Assembly: GCF_014191375.1 (NCBI RefSeq)
Contig: NZ_JACHWN010000001.1
Coordinates: 62,001 to 126,000 of the forward strand
Length of the DNA stretch: 64,000 nt
Origin: Mesorhizobium sp. RMAD-H1
GTDB taxonomy: Bacteria; Pseudomonadota; Alphaproteobacteria; Rhizobiales; Rhizobiaceae
Direction: 5' to 3'
Positions within the stretch are counted from its first letter, which is position 1; every line of letters begins with the position of its first letter. A program made the translations under genes and the position numbers. This document shows, piece by piece, positions 45,311 to 53,229 of the stretch. The notes beneath the pieces were generated by a model. The model made no database searches. It was not told the origin of the DNA and was given only the letters and a program-made list of their open reading frames with translations.

Positions 45311-46039
45311 TTACGCGCAGCAGGCCTGCTGCTTCGGCGCGTTCTCATATTCGTCATGGCGGCGCACCCAGTTCATGATGGTGGTCTCGTTGCGGCCCTT
45401 GGGCGCGCGATCGAGGATCATGAAGGTGCCGATCAGTTCCTCGGCGCCGCGTGCATAGGTGGAATAGGTGTGGAAGACGTTGCCCGCCTCGTCCTTGTAG
45501 AAGGCGCTCATCCCCGGCAGCTCTTCGAAGGCGTCGGCCGCGTCGATCTGGGTGAAATTGTAGAAGACCTTGCCTTTCGCCAGTTCTTCCGGCGTGAACG
45601 AGACGTGGTAGTCGTAGTTGAAATCGGTGTCGTGGGACGAGACCCAGTTGAAGCGCCAGCCCATGCGGTTCTTGTAGGCGCGGATTTCCGGCAGTGGCGC
45701 GCGGGAAACCGCGACGAACGAGACATCGTGATTTTCCAGGTGGACGAGAGCGCCATCGATATGGTCGGCTCCAAAGGAGCAGCCGACGCAGCCTGCCTCC
45801 CAGCCGGGGCCAAGCATGAAGTGATTGACGATCAGCTGGCTGCGGCCGCCGAACAGTTCCGCAAGCGTCTTCTTGCCCTCCACCGTGTCGAAGACATAGT
45901 TCTTTTCGATCTTGACCCAGGGCAGGGCGAGTCGCTCTGCATTGAGCTCGTCGCGCAGCCTCGTCATTTCCTTTTCGCGGGCGAGAAGCGCCCTGCGTGC
46001 CGCGAGCCATTCCTCACGGGATACGACTGGATGATGCAT
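45311..46039 (-). CDS. DUF899 family thioredoxin-like protein
   Basis: A 242-residue DUF899 protein: starts MHHPVVSREEWLAARRALLA, with LPWVKIEKNYVFDT, FGGRSQLIVNHFMLGPGWEA, and CVGCSFGADHIDG, a CXXC-like pair in the thioredoxin-type position; then FNYDYHVSFTPEEL and VFHTYSTYARGAEEL. The C-terminus ends in a Cys pair (QQACCA). A redox or peroxide-linked role is inferred from the fold. Operon with DUF1579; divergent from marR. Confidence 0.88.
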   Translation of the reverse strand: MHHPVVSREEWLAARRALLAREKEMTRLRDELNAERLALPWVKIEKNYVFDTVEGKKTLAELFGGRSQLIVNHFMLGPGWEAGCVGCSFGADHIDGALVHLENHDVSFVAVSRAPLPEIRAYKNRMGWRFNWVSSHDTDFNYDYHVSFTPEELAKGKVFYNFTQIDAADAFEELPGMSAFYKDEAGNVFHTYSTYARGAEELIGTFMILDRAPKGRNETTIMNWVRRHDEYENAPKQQACCA

Positions 46040-46193
46040 AAAATCCTCCTCCGGGTTTGGGGTTGCGCCGTTATGCCTCCCGCCGCATGCACAAGAATGC
46101 GCAGATCACTCGCGCATCATTCGTCGTAGAAGCCGCTTCGGCTGCGGGTCTGGGCCGCCGACCGTTCAGAACAAGGTGACCGGACGATTTTCC

Positions 46194-46228
46194 TTGACAT
46201 AATAGGTTGATATCAACATTATCCACGC
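46194..46228 (+). promoter_or_regulatory. marR promoter with palindromic operator between -35 and -10
   Basis: TTGACA (46194-46199) and CATTAT (46217-46222) are 17 nt apart. A perfect 12-bp palindrome GTTGATATCAAC (46206-46217) fills the spacer, where a bound MarR dimer would block RNA polymerase. The ATG at 46229 lies where transcription should begin, and there is no ribosome site. Confidence 0.65.
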
Positions 46229-46675
46229 ATGTCAAATCCCATCGAGATTCCCTTCGAAACCACCATTCTCGTGCGGGACAGCTGTCTCTGTCTTCATGTG
46301 CAGCGCGCCGCACGGGCGCTTGCGCGCCGCTTCGACGATGCGCTGCGTCCGCTCGGGCTGACGAGCGGCCAGTTCTCGCTGCTCATGTCGCTCAACCGTC
46401 CGAGACCTCCCACGATCGGGTCGGTTTCGGCGCTGCTTGCCATGGACCGGACGACGCTGACGGCCAATCTCAAGCCGCTCGAGCGCCGCGGCCTCATTGC
46501 GGTCGCGCCGGACGAGAACGACCGGCGCAGCCGGCTACTGACGCTGACGCCGGCGGGAAAAATGCTGCTCGCTTCCGCCGTGCCGATCTGGAAAACCGCT
46601 CATGCGGAGATCGAGCGGCTTCTGCCGGACTCCGATCCCGATCGTCTGCGGGCGGATCTTCTCGCCCTGTCTTGA
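46229..46675 (+). CDS. MarR-family transcriptional regulator, probably autoregulated
   Basis: A 148-residue winged-helix regulator. It shows LCLHVQRAARALARRFDDAL, the recognition region SVSALLAMDRTTLTANLKPL and the wing DENDRRSRLLTLTPAGKMLL. Two Cys residues near the N-terminus (DSCLCLHVQ) could sense oxidants, as in OhrR-like members; this is inference. Promoter geometry suggests a leaderless mRNA and self-repression via the 12-bp palindrome. It is divergent from the DUF899-DUF1579 operon, the likely target. Confidence 0.9.
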   Translation: MSNPIEIPFETTILVRDSCLCLHVQRAARALARRFDDALRPLGLTSGQFSLLMSLNRPRPPTIGSVSALLAMDRTTLTANLKPLERRGLIAVAPDENDRRSRLLTLTPAGKMLLASAVPIWKTAHAEIERLLPDSDPDRLRADLLALS

Positions 46676-46741
46676 GCGGACCGGCTGGCCCGGCTCGCAT
46701 CGTTTTTCACTTCTGTGGAGGTTTAGGCAAATGCGGTTTGT

Positions 46742-46767
46742 GGCGGCAACGGGAATAGCCGCCTTTT
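46742..46767 (+). terminator. Terminator after marR
   Basis: GGCGGC (46742-46747) and GCCGCC (46758-46763) enclose a 10-nt loop and are followed by TTTT, 66 nt after the marR stop. Confidence 0.5.
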
Positions 46768-46913
46768 GCCAGCCTCAATATATCGGAAATGCGCGTTCGA
46801 TCATTCGATGGCTTGGGCATTTCCGCATGGATCTTCTGCAGAATATGCGATGGAGCCGGGCGTGGTTTTCTCGGTGAACCGGTTAATACCTCATCCATTG
46901 CTGTCCTCCCTCA

Positions 46914-46960
46914 AACGGCGACGCCACCCCTCCGACAGGAGAGGTGAAGACGTCACTTTG
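46914..46960. repeat. Degenerate palindromic intergenic repeat
   Basis: CACC-C-CTCC (46925-46933) pairs with GGAG-A-GGTG (46938-46946) around GACA, with weaker outer pairing AAACGGCGACG / CGTCACTTT. Its inner part resembles that of the element at 44615, suggesting the same repeat class. Confidence 0.4.
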
Positions 46961-47125
46961 TCTGAATGGGGAGAATTGTAGTGCGCCTTTCGCGAAAGAC
47001 AATGAATGTCTATTCCCTTGCGATGAAAATTTTTCATCCGGCCTCGAACTTCTCCACATATCGAAAGCACTCTGTCTTTCTGCTTGCGATAAATCGTTTT
47101 CGGTCCCATAAACCCTTCGTGAAGA

Positions 47126-47170
47126 ATATCAGAAATAATACTATGGTTGAAGAAAGAAAATTTCTGATAT
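47126..47170 (+). promoter_or_regulatory. 11-bp inverted repeat ahead of the DUF1345 ribosome-binding site
   Basis: ATATCAGAAAT (47126-47136) and ATTTCTGATAT (47160-47170) are perfect complements around a 23-nt spacer that contains a TAATACTAT-like -10. The right arm ends directly before GCGGAG. It could be an operator flanking the -10 or an mRNA stem. Confidence 0.5.
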
Positions 47171-47182
47171 GCGGAGTGTAAT

Positions 47183-47830
47183 GTGAGCGGGCGGCACAAT
47201 TCGTTCTATATCTCTGCCATTATTGGGATTGTTGCGCTGGCGATTGGTCTGATATTTCTGCCGCGTGTGGCTTATGTCGTGGCGATCGATCTGTTCTTTT
47301 TGGTTTATCTTTTGTTAACCGGAGCGAAAATGCTGAAAGCAACTCCGGATTTACTGCGTGGCAATATAGCGAGCGCCGACGAGCCGGTCTGGATCATCTT
47401 CGCTGTAACCTTCGGTGCCGTCGTGGTTGCCATTGGTTCGCTCTTTGTCCTGATCAATTCGGCGCACCGTTTTTATCCGCTCGACCTGTCGCTGACGCTT
47501 GCGGCGGTGCCACTGGGCTGGCTGTCGATCCACATGATGGCGGCCGTCCACTATGCGCATCTCTACTGGCAGCCGGGCGATGCACAGGGGCCCGACGGCA
47601 AGACGCACCAAAACGCCGGCGGGTTGGCCTTCCAGGGCGGCAGGGAACCGGGCGGGATCGAGTTCCTTTACTTCGCTTATGTCATCGGCATGGCGGCGGA
47701 GACATCCGACACGGCGATCACCAGCACCCAGATGCGCAGGACCAACCTGCTGCACGGCATCGTTTCATTCTTCTTCAACACCGTGCTTGTCGCCGCCGCC
47801 GTCAACGTCGCCGTCTCGCTCGGCCAATAG
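47183..47830 (+). CDS. DUF1345 family membrane protein
   Basis: A 215-residue inner-membrane protein with about five helices (for example ISAIIGIVALAIGLIFL, WIIFAVTFGAVVVAIGSLFV, LLHGIVSFFFNTVLVAAAV). DUF1345 is recognised from IEFLYFAYVIGMAAETSDTA and TSTQMRRTNLLHGI. The role is unknown. GTG 47183 is the start, with GGAG 7-8 nt upstream; the ATG two bases earlier runs into a stop. Convergent with the PagL-like gene, 29 nt apart. Confidence 0.88.
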   Translation: MSGRHNSFYISAIIGIVALAIGLIFLPRVAYVVAIDLFFLVYLLLTGAKMLKATPDLLRGNIASADEPVWIIFAVTFGAVVVAIGSLFVLINSAHRFYPLDLSLTLAAVPLGWLSIHMMAAVHYAHLYWQPGDAQGPDGKTHQNAGGLAFQGGREPGGIEFLYFAYVIGMAAETSDTAITSTQMRRTNLLHGIVSFFFNTVLVAAAVNVAVSLGQ

Positions 47831-47859
47831 GCAAGCCGGCTCCTGCGCCTTAAGCGGGT

Positions 47860-48453
47860 CTAAAACCGGTAGCCGAGGCGAATGCCCGCCGCTTCCGCGC
47901 CGTTGTTCTCGTCGCAGAGATTGGCGTTGGAGAAGTGATCGGCATAGAGCTGCGCCGTCCAGTGATCGTCGAAATCATAACCGAGCCCGGCACCGAGATG
48001 GAAAAGCACGCGGCATCCGAGCGCCTTGTATGTGGTCGGGTTGTGAAGATCGTTGGCTGTGGTGATCGCACCGCCCACGCTGGTGGTGAGGTAGAATTTT
48101 TCGGTGAGCTGGAAATCCCAGTTGAGGCCGGTATAGACGAAATGGATCGGATCGTCGGCAATGGCCGCGTCGAAGCCGATATAGGGGCGCGGCGAGCCGA
48201 TGCCTTCCAGGAACTCGGGCGACTTGAACAGGAATTCCCCGTTGATCACGGCCCCGTTGAAATCATCCGTCGAAAACAGGCCGCGGTCATAGGCCATGAC
48301 CCCCAGGCGGATTTCCTGTCTGTCGGCATATTTGCCGACTTGGCCGAAATAGCTTGCCCCGGATAAATCTTCCGCAGATGCGGGAGTAAGGGTGGAAAAA
48401 ACCGACAGAATCGCAACCGGCGCGACTGCTCGCAAAAGCTTCCTTGTAAGCAT
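47860..48453 (-). CDS. pagL: Lipid A 3-O-deacylase (PagL-like outer-membrane protein)
   Basis: A 197-residue protein: signal peptide MLTRKLLRAVAPVAILSVFS ending TPASA, then an 8-stranded barrel ending in YRF, the outer-membrane C-terminal signature. The catalytic pattern of PagL is visible near the C-terminus as YADHFSNANL (His and Ser) followed by NGAEAAGIRLGYRF (Glu). PagL removes the 3-position acyl chain of lipid A and alters recognition by hosts and antimicrobial peptides. ATG 48453 has GGGG at 6 nt; longer frames lack a signal peptide start. Confidence 0.82.
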   Translation of the reverse strand: MLTRKLLRAVAPVAILSVFSTLTPASAEDLSGASYFGQVGKYADRQEIRLGVMAYDRGLFSTDDFNGAVINGEFLFKSPEFLEGIGSPRPYIGFDAAIADDPIHFVYTGLNWDFQLTEKFYLTTSVGGAITTANDLHNPTTYKALGCRVLFHLGAGLGYDFDDHWTAQLYADHFSNANLCDENNGAEAAGIRLGYRF

Positions 48454-48605
48454 GAAAGTCCCCACTGATCGAGAATGTGAGCCGCGCCACTCCATGCCCG
48501 ATCGCGCGAATCACTTCAGCAAAACTGTAGGTTTTGAAAATTTCTTATGCGAATGAAATTTTTTTGAGTCCGCCCGCCGGACAAAGAACGCCTGCCGGCA
48601 AAAGA

Positions 48606-48998
48606 TTACGGCACCAGATAGTGCTTGCTCCACTCGCTCCGCGGCACGACCGCGCCGATCCTGTAGTCGAAGGAAACGATGGACATGTTGTCGTCGGTCG
48701 TGTGGCAATTGTAGGAGAGGTGATACCACTTGCCCTTGCTGCGGAAAGCGGCGCCAGGGGCCTTCATCGCGTGCTCGCTCTTGATCGTATCGGCAAAGGC
48801 ATAGGCGACGACTTCCTCGGGTGACATGCCCTTTCTTTCGCGGGCGATGCGGCCGATCGCGCGCCCGTTGCACCGCTGCTCCAGCCGTGTTTGCGGATCG
48901 AGCTTGGCGATCTGCCGACGAATGGCGGAATGGTCGGCGGCGAAGGCGGAGCTGGCGAGCCCCGCGGCGGCAATGGCAAGAACCGTCGATTTCAGCAT
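48606..48998 (-). CDS. DUF930 family secreted protein
   Basis: A 130-residue protein with a signal peptide (STVLAIAAAGLASSAFA) and the DUF930 core: LDPQTRLEQRCNGRAIG, GMSPEEVVAYAFAD, KGKWYHLSYNCHTT and a closing SEWSKHYLVP. Two conserved Cys residues could form a disulfide in the periplasm. Known almost only from rhizobia and relatives; function unknown. GGGG is spaced 6 nt from ATG 48998, while the ATG at 49004 touches it. Confidence 0.85.
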   Translation of the reverse strand: MLKSTVLAIAAAGLASSAFAADHSAIRRQIAKLDPQTRLEQRCNGRAIGRIARERKGMSPEEVVAYAFADTIKSEHAMKAPGAAFRSKGKWYHLSYNCHTTDDNMSIVSFDYRIGAVVPRSEWSKHYLVP

Positions 48999-49100
48999 CA
49001 GCATCCCCGCGTCCGATTGTGACGTATCAAAACGCTTTTAGGAGAGTTTGGCCGCTGACGAAACCCCGGAGCGGGCGCTATAACAAAGTGGTTACCGCCA

Positions 49101-50270
49101 TCACCTCACGCGCTCCAGGATCGAGACGTAATTGGCGACTGCAGCGCCGCCCATGTTGAATATCCCTGCAAGCGCGGCGTCCTTCACCTGCATATCGCCG
49201 GCTTCTCCCATCAGCTGCATCGCCGCCATGACATGCATGGATACTCCTGTCGCGCCGATCGGGTGGCCCTTGGCCTTGAGCCCGCCTGAGGGGTTGACCG
49301 GAAGCCTTCCCTCCTTGCGGGCCACCCCCTCGCGGACGATGCGGTGGCCTTCGCCCGGTCTGGCAAGGCCCATCGCCTCGTATTCGATCAGCTCCGCGAT
49401 GGTGAAGCAGTCATGCGTCTCCACAAAGGAGAGATCATCGAGACCGGCGCCGGCATCGGCCAGCGCCCCGGCCCAGGCGCGCCGCGCCCCTTCGAAGGCG
49501 AGCACATCCCGCCGGCTCATGGCCAGGAGATCGTTTGCCTGCCTGCGGGCGCGAAAACCGATGGCGCGCGCGAGCCCTGCCGCGGTCTCCTCGTCGGCGA
49601 GGACCAGTGCCGCCGCCCCGTCGGATACGAGCGAGCAGTCGGTGCGGCGCAGCGGCGCGGCGACATAGGGGTTCTTTTCCGAGACTGTATTGCAGAATTC
49701 GAAGCCGAAATCCTTGCGCATATGCGCGTAAGGGTTGGCCATGCCATTGGCGTGGTTTTTCGCCGCGATCATGGCGAGCTCTTCCGAACGGTCGCCATAG
49801 CGCTGGAAATAGGCCTGGGCGATACGGCCGAAGAGGCCGGCGAATCCGCCTTCCACATCGGCCTCTTCGTTGCGGTAGCTGGCGCCGAGCAGGATATCGC
49901 CCACCTCGGCGGTCGGCGTTGCCGTCATCTTTTCCGCGCCGACGACGAGCGCGATGCGGCCGCGCCCCGCCTCGATGAAATCCATGGCGCTGTAGAGCGC
50001 GGCGGAGCCGGTGGCGCAAGCGTTTTCCAGCCGCACCGCCGGCACATGGGCGAGCGCCTCATTGTTCATGGCGACAAGCGCGCCCTGGAAATCCTGCTTG
50101 GAGAAGCCGTTGTTCATGACGCCGACGAAGATGCCGTCAACATCTTCCGGCGCAACACCCGCATGTTCGAGCGCCGGCGTGGCAACCGCCGCCATCAGTT
50201 GCTCGGTATTTTCCAGCTCGGATTTTCCGAAGGGCGAATGCGTCCATCCCACGATCTGCGCTTTGGTCAT
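49101..50270 (-). CDS. Thiolase-family acetyl-CoA acetyltransferase (SCP-x-like)
   Basis: A 389-residue thiolase. The nucleophile Cys is in RLENACATGSAALYSA (about residue 86), followed by VETHDCFTIAELIEYEAMG and NPSGGLKAKGHPIGATGVSM with the C-terminal catalytic His; the closing segment is IFNMGGAAVANYVSILER. The lipid-transfer/SCP2-thiolase-like subgroup often acts on steroid or branched acyl-CoA rather than acetoacetyl-CoA. GGAG precedes ATG 50270; the longer open frame is a shadow of fhuB. It lies 59 nt after fhuB on the same strand and may be co-transcribed, though the functions look unrelated. Confidence 0.85.
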   Translation of the reverse strand: MTKAQIVGWTHSPFGKSELENTEQLMAAVATPALEHAGVAPEDVDGIFVGVMNNGFSKQDFQGALVAMNNEALAHVPAVRLENACATGSAALYSAMDFIEAGRGRIALVVGAEKMTATPTAEVGDILLGASYRNEEADVEGGFAGLFGRIAQAYFQRYGDRSEELAMIAAKNHANGMANPYAHMRKDFGFEFCNTVSEKNPYVAAPLRRTDCSLVSDGAAALVLADEETAAGLARAIGFRARRQANDLLAMSRRDVLAFEGARRAWAGALADAGAGLDDLSFVETHDCFTIAELIEYEAMGLARPGEGHRIVREGVARKEGRLPVNPSGGLKAKGHPIGATGVSMHVMAAMQLMGEAGDMQVKDAALAGIFNMGGAAVANYVSILERVR

Positions 50271-50329
50271 CGGTGATCTCCTCGTTACACGCAGGATAAC
50301 CGATCTTCTGCCCTCTTTGATAGGGTGCC

Positions 50330-52315
50330 TTAGCGCCGCGACAGCAGCCAGAGAAGAAACGGGCTGGTGATGAGGGTGGCGACGAGCCCCGCCGGAAATG
50401 CCCAGGGGAAATCCACCATGCGGCCGAGCCAATCGGCAAGGAGCATCATCATGCCGCCGGAAAGCGCCGCCCCTGTCATCTGCGGCAGGGCGCGCATGAG
50501 ACCGCATTGGCGGGCGAGATGCGGTGCCATCAGCCCGACAAAGGTCAGAGGGCCGGTGATCAGCGTTGCCGCAGCCGTGGCAAGCGCCGCGAAGCCGAGG
50601 AGCGCCAGCGTACTGAGCTTGAGGCCGATGCCGAGTTCCCGCGCCGTATCCTGTCCGAGCGGCAGGATGTCGAGCCAGCGGGAGAACAACGGCGCCAGCA
50701 TGAAGATGATTATGGCGCAGATGCCTGCACCCATTGCGGTAGCGGGCGTCACGCCATGGGTGGACCCGCTCATCCAGGTCAGGAGCTGCATCGTGCGCGG
50801 GTCGCCGGTCGCCATCAGGATGGCGAAAACAGAGGAAAGCAACGCGCCCAGTGCCACCCCGGCAAGCAGGATCTGGTTGGGCGATGTCCTGCCGCTGAGA
50901 ACGATGCCGAGCAGCAGGAGAAGGATGAAAAGCGAGCCGAGAGCGGCCGCACCGGTCAGCATCCAGTAGGAAGGCGCTGAAAGCAGGAAAAGCGCCGCCA
51001 CGATGCCGAGGCCGGCGCCCGCGCTGACGCCCAGGATCTCCGGGCTCGCCATCGCATTGCCGGTGAAGCGCTGCAGGATGGTACCGGCCACGGCCAGCAT
51101 CGCGCCGGCGGCGAAAGCCGCCGCCGTGCGGGGAAGCCGCCAGGGCAGAAGTGCCTCGAACATCTCGCCCCGCACCAGTTGCCAGCTGCCATCCGGCGCG
51201 CGGCCGAGTGACAGCGAGAGCCACAACGCGGCCATGGCGAATAGAAAAAGCAGCGCGAGCAGAAGCGCCGGGTTGCCGATGCGATAATGTCCGGCTCTCG
51301 GGGAGGACAAGACCGGCTTGTTGATTATCCGCAGTTTCGGCAGCAGCCAGAGCAGGACCGGCGCGCCGAGGAGCGCCGTCACTGCACCGGTGGGCAGCGA
51401 GATCGCCGCCGCCGTATCGAGGAGCTGCACCGCGACGTCGGTGATGAGAAGCAGGGCCGCTCCGAGCACCGGAGACCAGAAAAGCTGCCTTTTGAAATGG
51501 TCCGCGCCGAGGCCTCGGGCAAGCGCCGGCGCGGCAAGGCCGATGAAGCCGATGACGCCCACCCGCGCTGTGACGACGGCGGCAAGGCCAGCGGCCAGGG
51601 TGAGCCCGGCGATGCGCACGGCCAGCACGTTGAGCCCGAGCGCCGAGGCGCCGTCCTCAAGTCCCAGCAAAACCAGCGGGCGTACCAGCAGCACCGTGAG
51701 CAGAAGCAGGAGGGCAAGGCGCGGAAGGAGAGCGCTTGCCGCTTCCCAATCATATTGCTTGAGCACGCCGCTGCCCCAGAGAAACAGCCCGGCGAGATAG
51801 CGCTCATTGTGCAGCACCAGCATTGCGGAGAGGGCGGCGAAGAGAAGCCCCACGATCATGCCCGACAGAACGACCGTGAACGGCGCGAATTGCTGCCGCC
51901 AGGAAAAGGCGAAGACCAGGGCGACGGCGATCATGCCACCGCCGAGCGCCACCGCATCCCGGCTCCAGCCGATCAGGCCGGGGGCAACGAGCGTGGCGAG
52001 GGCAAGCGCAAGCTGCGCTCCGGCGGAAATACCGAGCGTGGAGGGCGATGCAAGCGGGTTCTGCAACACCTGCTGCAAGACAGCGCCCGCGAGCCCGAGC
52101 GCCGCGCCCGCGGCAAGGCACACGGCAAGCCGCGGCATCAGGCTGTAATGGACGCGAAGCTCGCCGATGCTTGAAACGTCCGGCGCGAAAAGCGCTGCGT
52201 AAAGCCGATCCACCGGCACCTGGCCCAGGACGAGCAGCAACAGCCCGAGAAGCGCCGGCAGCACCATCGACAGCGAGACGAGAACCGCCCCCTTCATCGA
52301 CCGATCAGAAGCCAT
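50330..52315 (-). CDS. fhuB: Fe(3+)-hydroxamate ABC transporter permease (fused double permease)
   Basis: A 661-residue inner-membrane protein made of two FecCD-type permease halves (about 1-330 and 340-661), giving some 20 helices, as in enteric FhuB. The first half has GAALGLAGAVLQQVLQNPLA and the second AVAGTILQRFTGNAMASPEI, the repeated coupling-loop motif; GFIGLAAPALARGLG and FVGLMAPHLARQCG mark the helices near the ATPase contact. Its start overlaps the fhuD end by 11 nt. It would need an FhuC ATPase from outside this window. Confidence 0.93.
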   Translation of the reverse strand: MASDRSMKGAVLVSLSMVLPALLGLLLLVLGQVPVDRLYAALFAPDVSSIGELRVHYSLMPRLAVCLAAGAALGLAGAVLQQVLQNPLASPSTLGISAGAQLALALATLVAPGLIGWSRDAVALGGGMIAVALVFAFSWRQQFAPFTVVLSGMIVGLLFAALSAMLVLHNERYLAGLFLWGSGVLKQYDWEAASALLPRLALLLLLTVLLVRPLVLLGLEDGASALGLNVLAVRIAGLTLAAGLAAVVTARVGVIGFIGLAAPALARGLGADHFKRQLFWSPVLGAALLLITDVAVQLLDTAAAISLPTGAVTALLGAPVLLWLLPKLRIINKPVLSSPRAGHYRIGNPALLLALLFLFAMAALWLSLSLGRAPDGSWQLVRGEMFEALLPWRLPRTAAAFAAGAMLAVAGTILQRFTGNAMASPEILGVSAGAGLGIVAALFLLSAPSYWMLTGAAALGSLFILLLLLGIVLSGRTSPNQILLAGVALGALLSSVFAILMATGDPRTMQLLTWMSGSTHGVTPATAMGAGICAIIIFMLAPLFSRWLDILPLGQDTARELGIGLKLSTLALLGFAALATAAATLITGPLTFVGLMAPHLARQCGLMRALPQMTGAALSGGMMMLLADWLGRMVDFPWAFPAGLVATLITSPFLLWLLSRR

Positions 52316-53219
52316 TCTCGCTCCCGAAACGGCTGAGCAGCGTCGCGATGCGGGTGGCGGACGGCAATGTGCCGAACATCAGCACCGTCGGGAAATGGGT
52401 GATCTGCCCGGAGCGCACGAAGGACATGTTGCGCCACAGCGGACTTCGTCCCAGCGCGGGCAGCACATCGGGCGGCACTGGATCGAAATAGAACATCTGC
52501 ACATTGCCGCCGGGATCGAGGTCCTCCACGCCGATCAGCGAAAAGCCCCAGGCGTTGGTCTCGCCTTGCCATGCATTGGGGATGCCCATCCGGTCGAGCA
52601 CATCCTGGTAAAGGCTGTTCCTGCCATAGACGCGGACATGGTAGAGATCATAGAAATTGACGAAGAGGCAGGGCGTGTCACGCAGCCGGCCGCTTCTTGC
52701 ACCCGCTTGCGCGATGGTCTCTTCCGATTGGGCGATCAGCCGTTCCGCTTCGTTTTCCCGCCCCAGGAGCGCACCGATCCGGCGCGTCGCCGCAAGAATG
52801 TGTGGCCAGGGCGGCGTGCCCGTCGCATGAACGGGCAGGACCTCGACCGGCGCGACGCGCTCGAACAGATGCCGCGATGCCTCGAGATAGGGTGTGGTGA
52901 GGATCAGGTCCGGTTCGAGTTGCTGGAGGACTTCCATGTTGACTTCCAGCATGTTGCCGAGATTGGCGACACCGGACGGCAACGGCGGCTCCTGCACCCA
53001 TATCTTCCAGTCCGGCACCGCAGGAATAGCGATCGGCGGCGTTCCGAGCGCGATCATCGTCTGCGCCAGCCCGTAATCCAGCGAGACGATGCGCTTGGCT
53101 CCACCAGCGGCTCGCGCACCTTCCGGGACAAGGAACATGGCGAGCCCGCCGCCCAGAAAGGCGCGGCGGGTCAGGTGAGGGGAGAACAGATGGCCTCCGC
53201 TGTCGATCTCGCTTGGCAT
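52305..53219 (-). CDS. fhuD: Iron-hydroxamate periplasmic binding protein
   Basis: A 304-residue substrate-binding protein of the TroA/FhuD class, exported probably by the Tat route: the leader shows LTRRAFLGGGLAMFLV, a twin-arginine motif. The mature part has RIVSLDYGLAQTMIALG, LEPDLILTTPYLEASRH and FVNFYDLYHVRVYG. It carries ferric hydroxamate from the receptor to FhuB. GAGG precedes ATG; the gene is 10 nt after fhuA. Confidence 0.9.
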   Translation of the reverse strand: MPSEIDSGGHLFSPHLTRRAFLGGGLAMFLVPEGARAAGGAKRIVSLDYGLAQTMIALGTPPIAIPAVPDWKIWVQEPPLPSGVANLGNMLEVNMEVLQQLEPDLILTTPYLEASRHLFERVAPVEVLPVHATGTPPWPHILAATRRIGALLGRENEAERLIAQSEETIAQAGARSGRLRDTPCLFVNFYDLYHVRVYGRNSLYQDVLDRMGIPNAWQGETNAWGFSLIGVEDLDPGGNVQMFYFDPVPPDVLPALGRSPLWRNMSFVRSGQITHFPTVLMFGTLPSATRIATLLSRFGSENGF

Positions 53220-53229
53220 GGACCTCTAT

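Larger units (their letters stand above)
46676..47182. other. 507-nt intergenic region with terminator, repeat and leader hairpin
   Basis: No supported gene. It holds the marR terminator (46742-46767), a degenerate palindromic repeat (46914-46960), and an 11-bp inverted repeat just before the DUF1345 ribosome site (47126-47170). The last 180 nt are AT-rich, as expected for a promoter. Confidence 0.55.

Noticed and set aside
46707-46898. 63-codon minus-strand ORF after marR
   Set aside because: It spans the marR terminator hairpin, has no ribosome site and no recognisable features.
48540-48605. Terminator after the DUF930 gene
   Set aside because: GCCGG/CCGGC can pair, but on the minus strand it is followed by an A-run rather than a T-run.
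50271-51224. Upstream extension of the thiolase frame (to 707 codons)
   Set aside because: Antisense-type shadow within fhuB in another frame; the thiolase starts at ATG 50270 with a good ribosome site.
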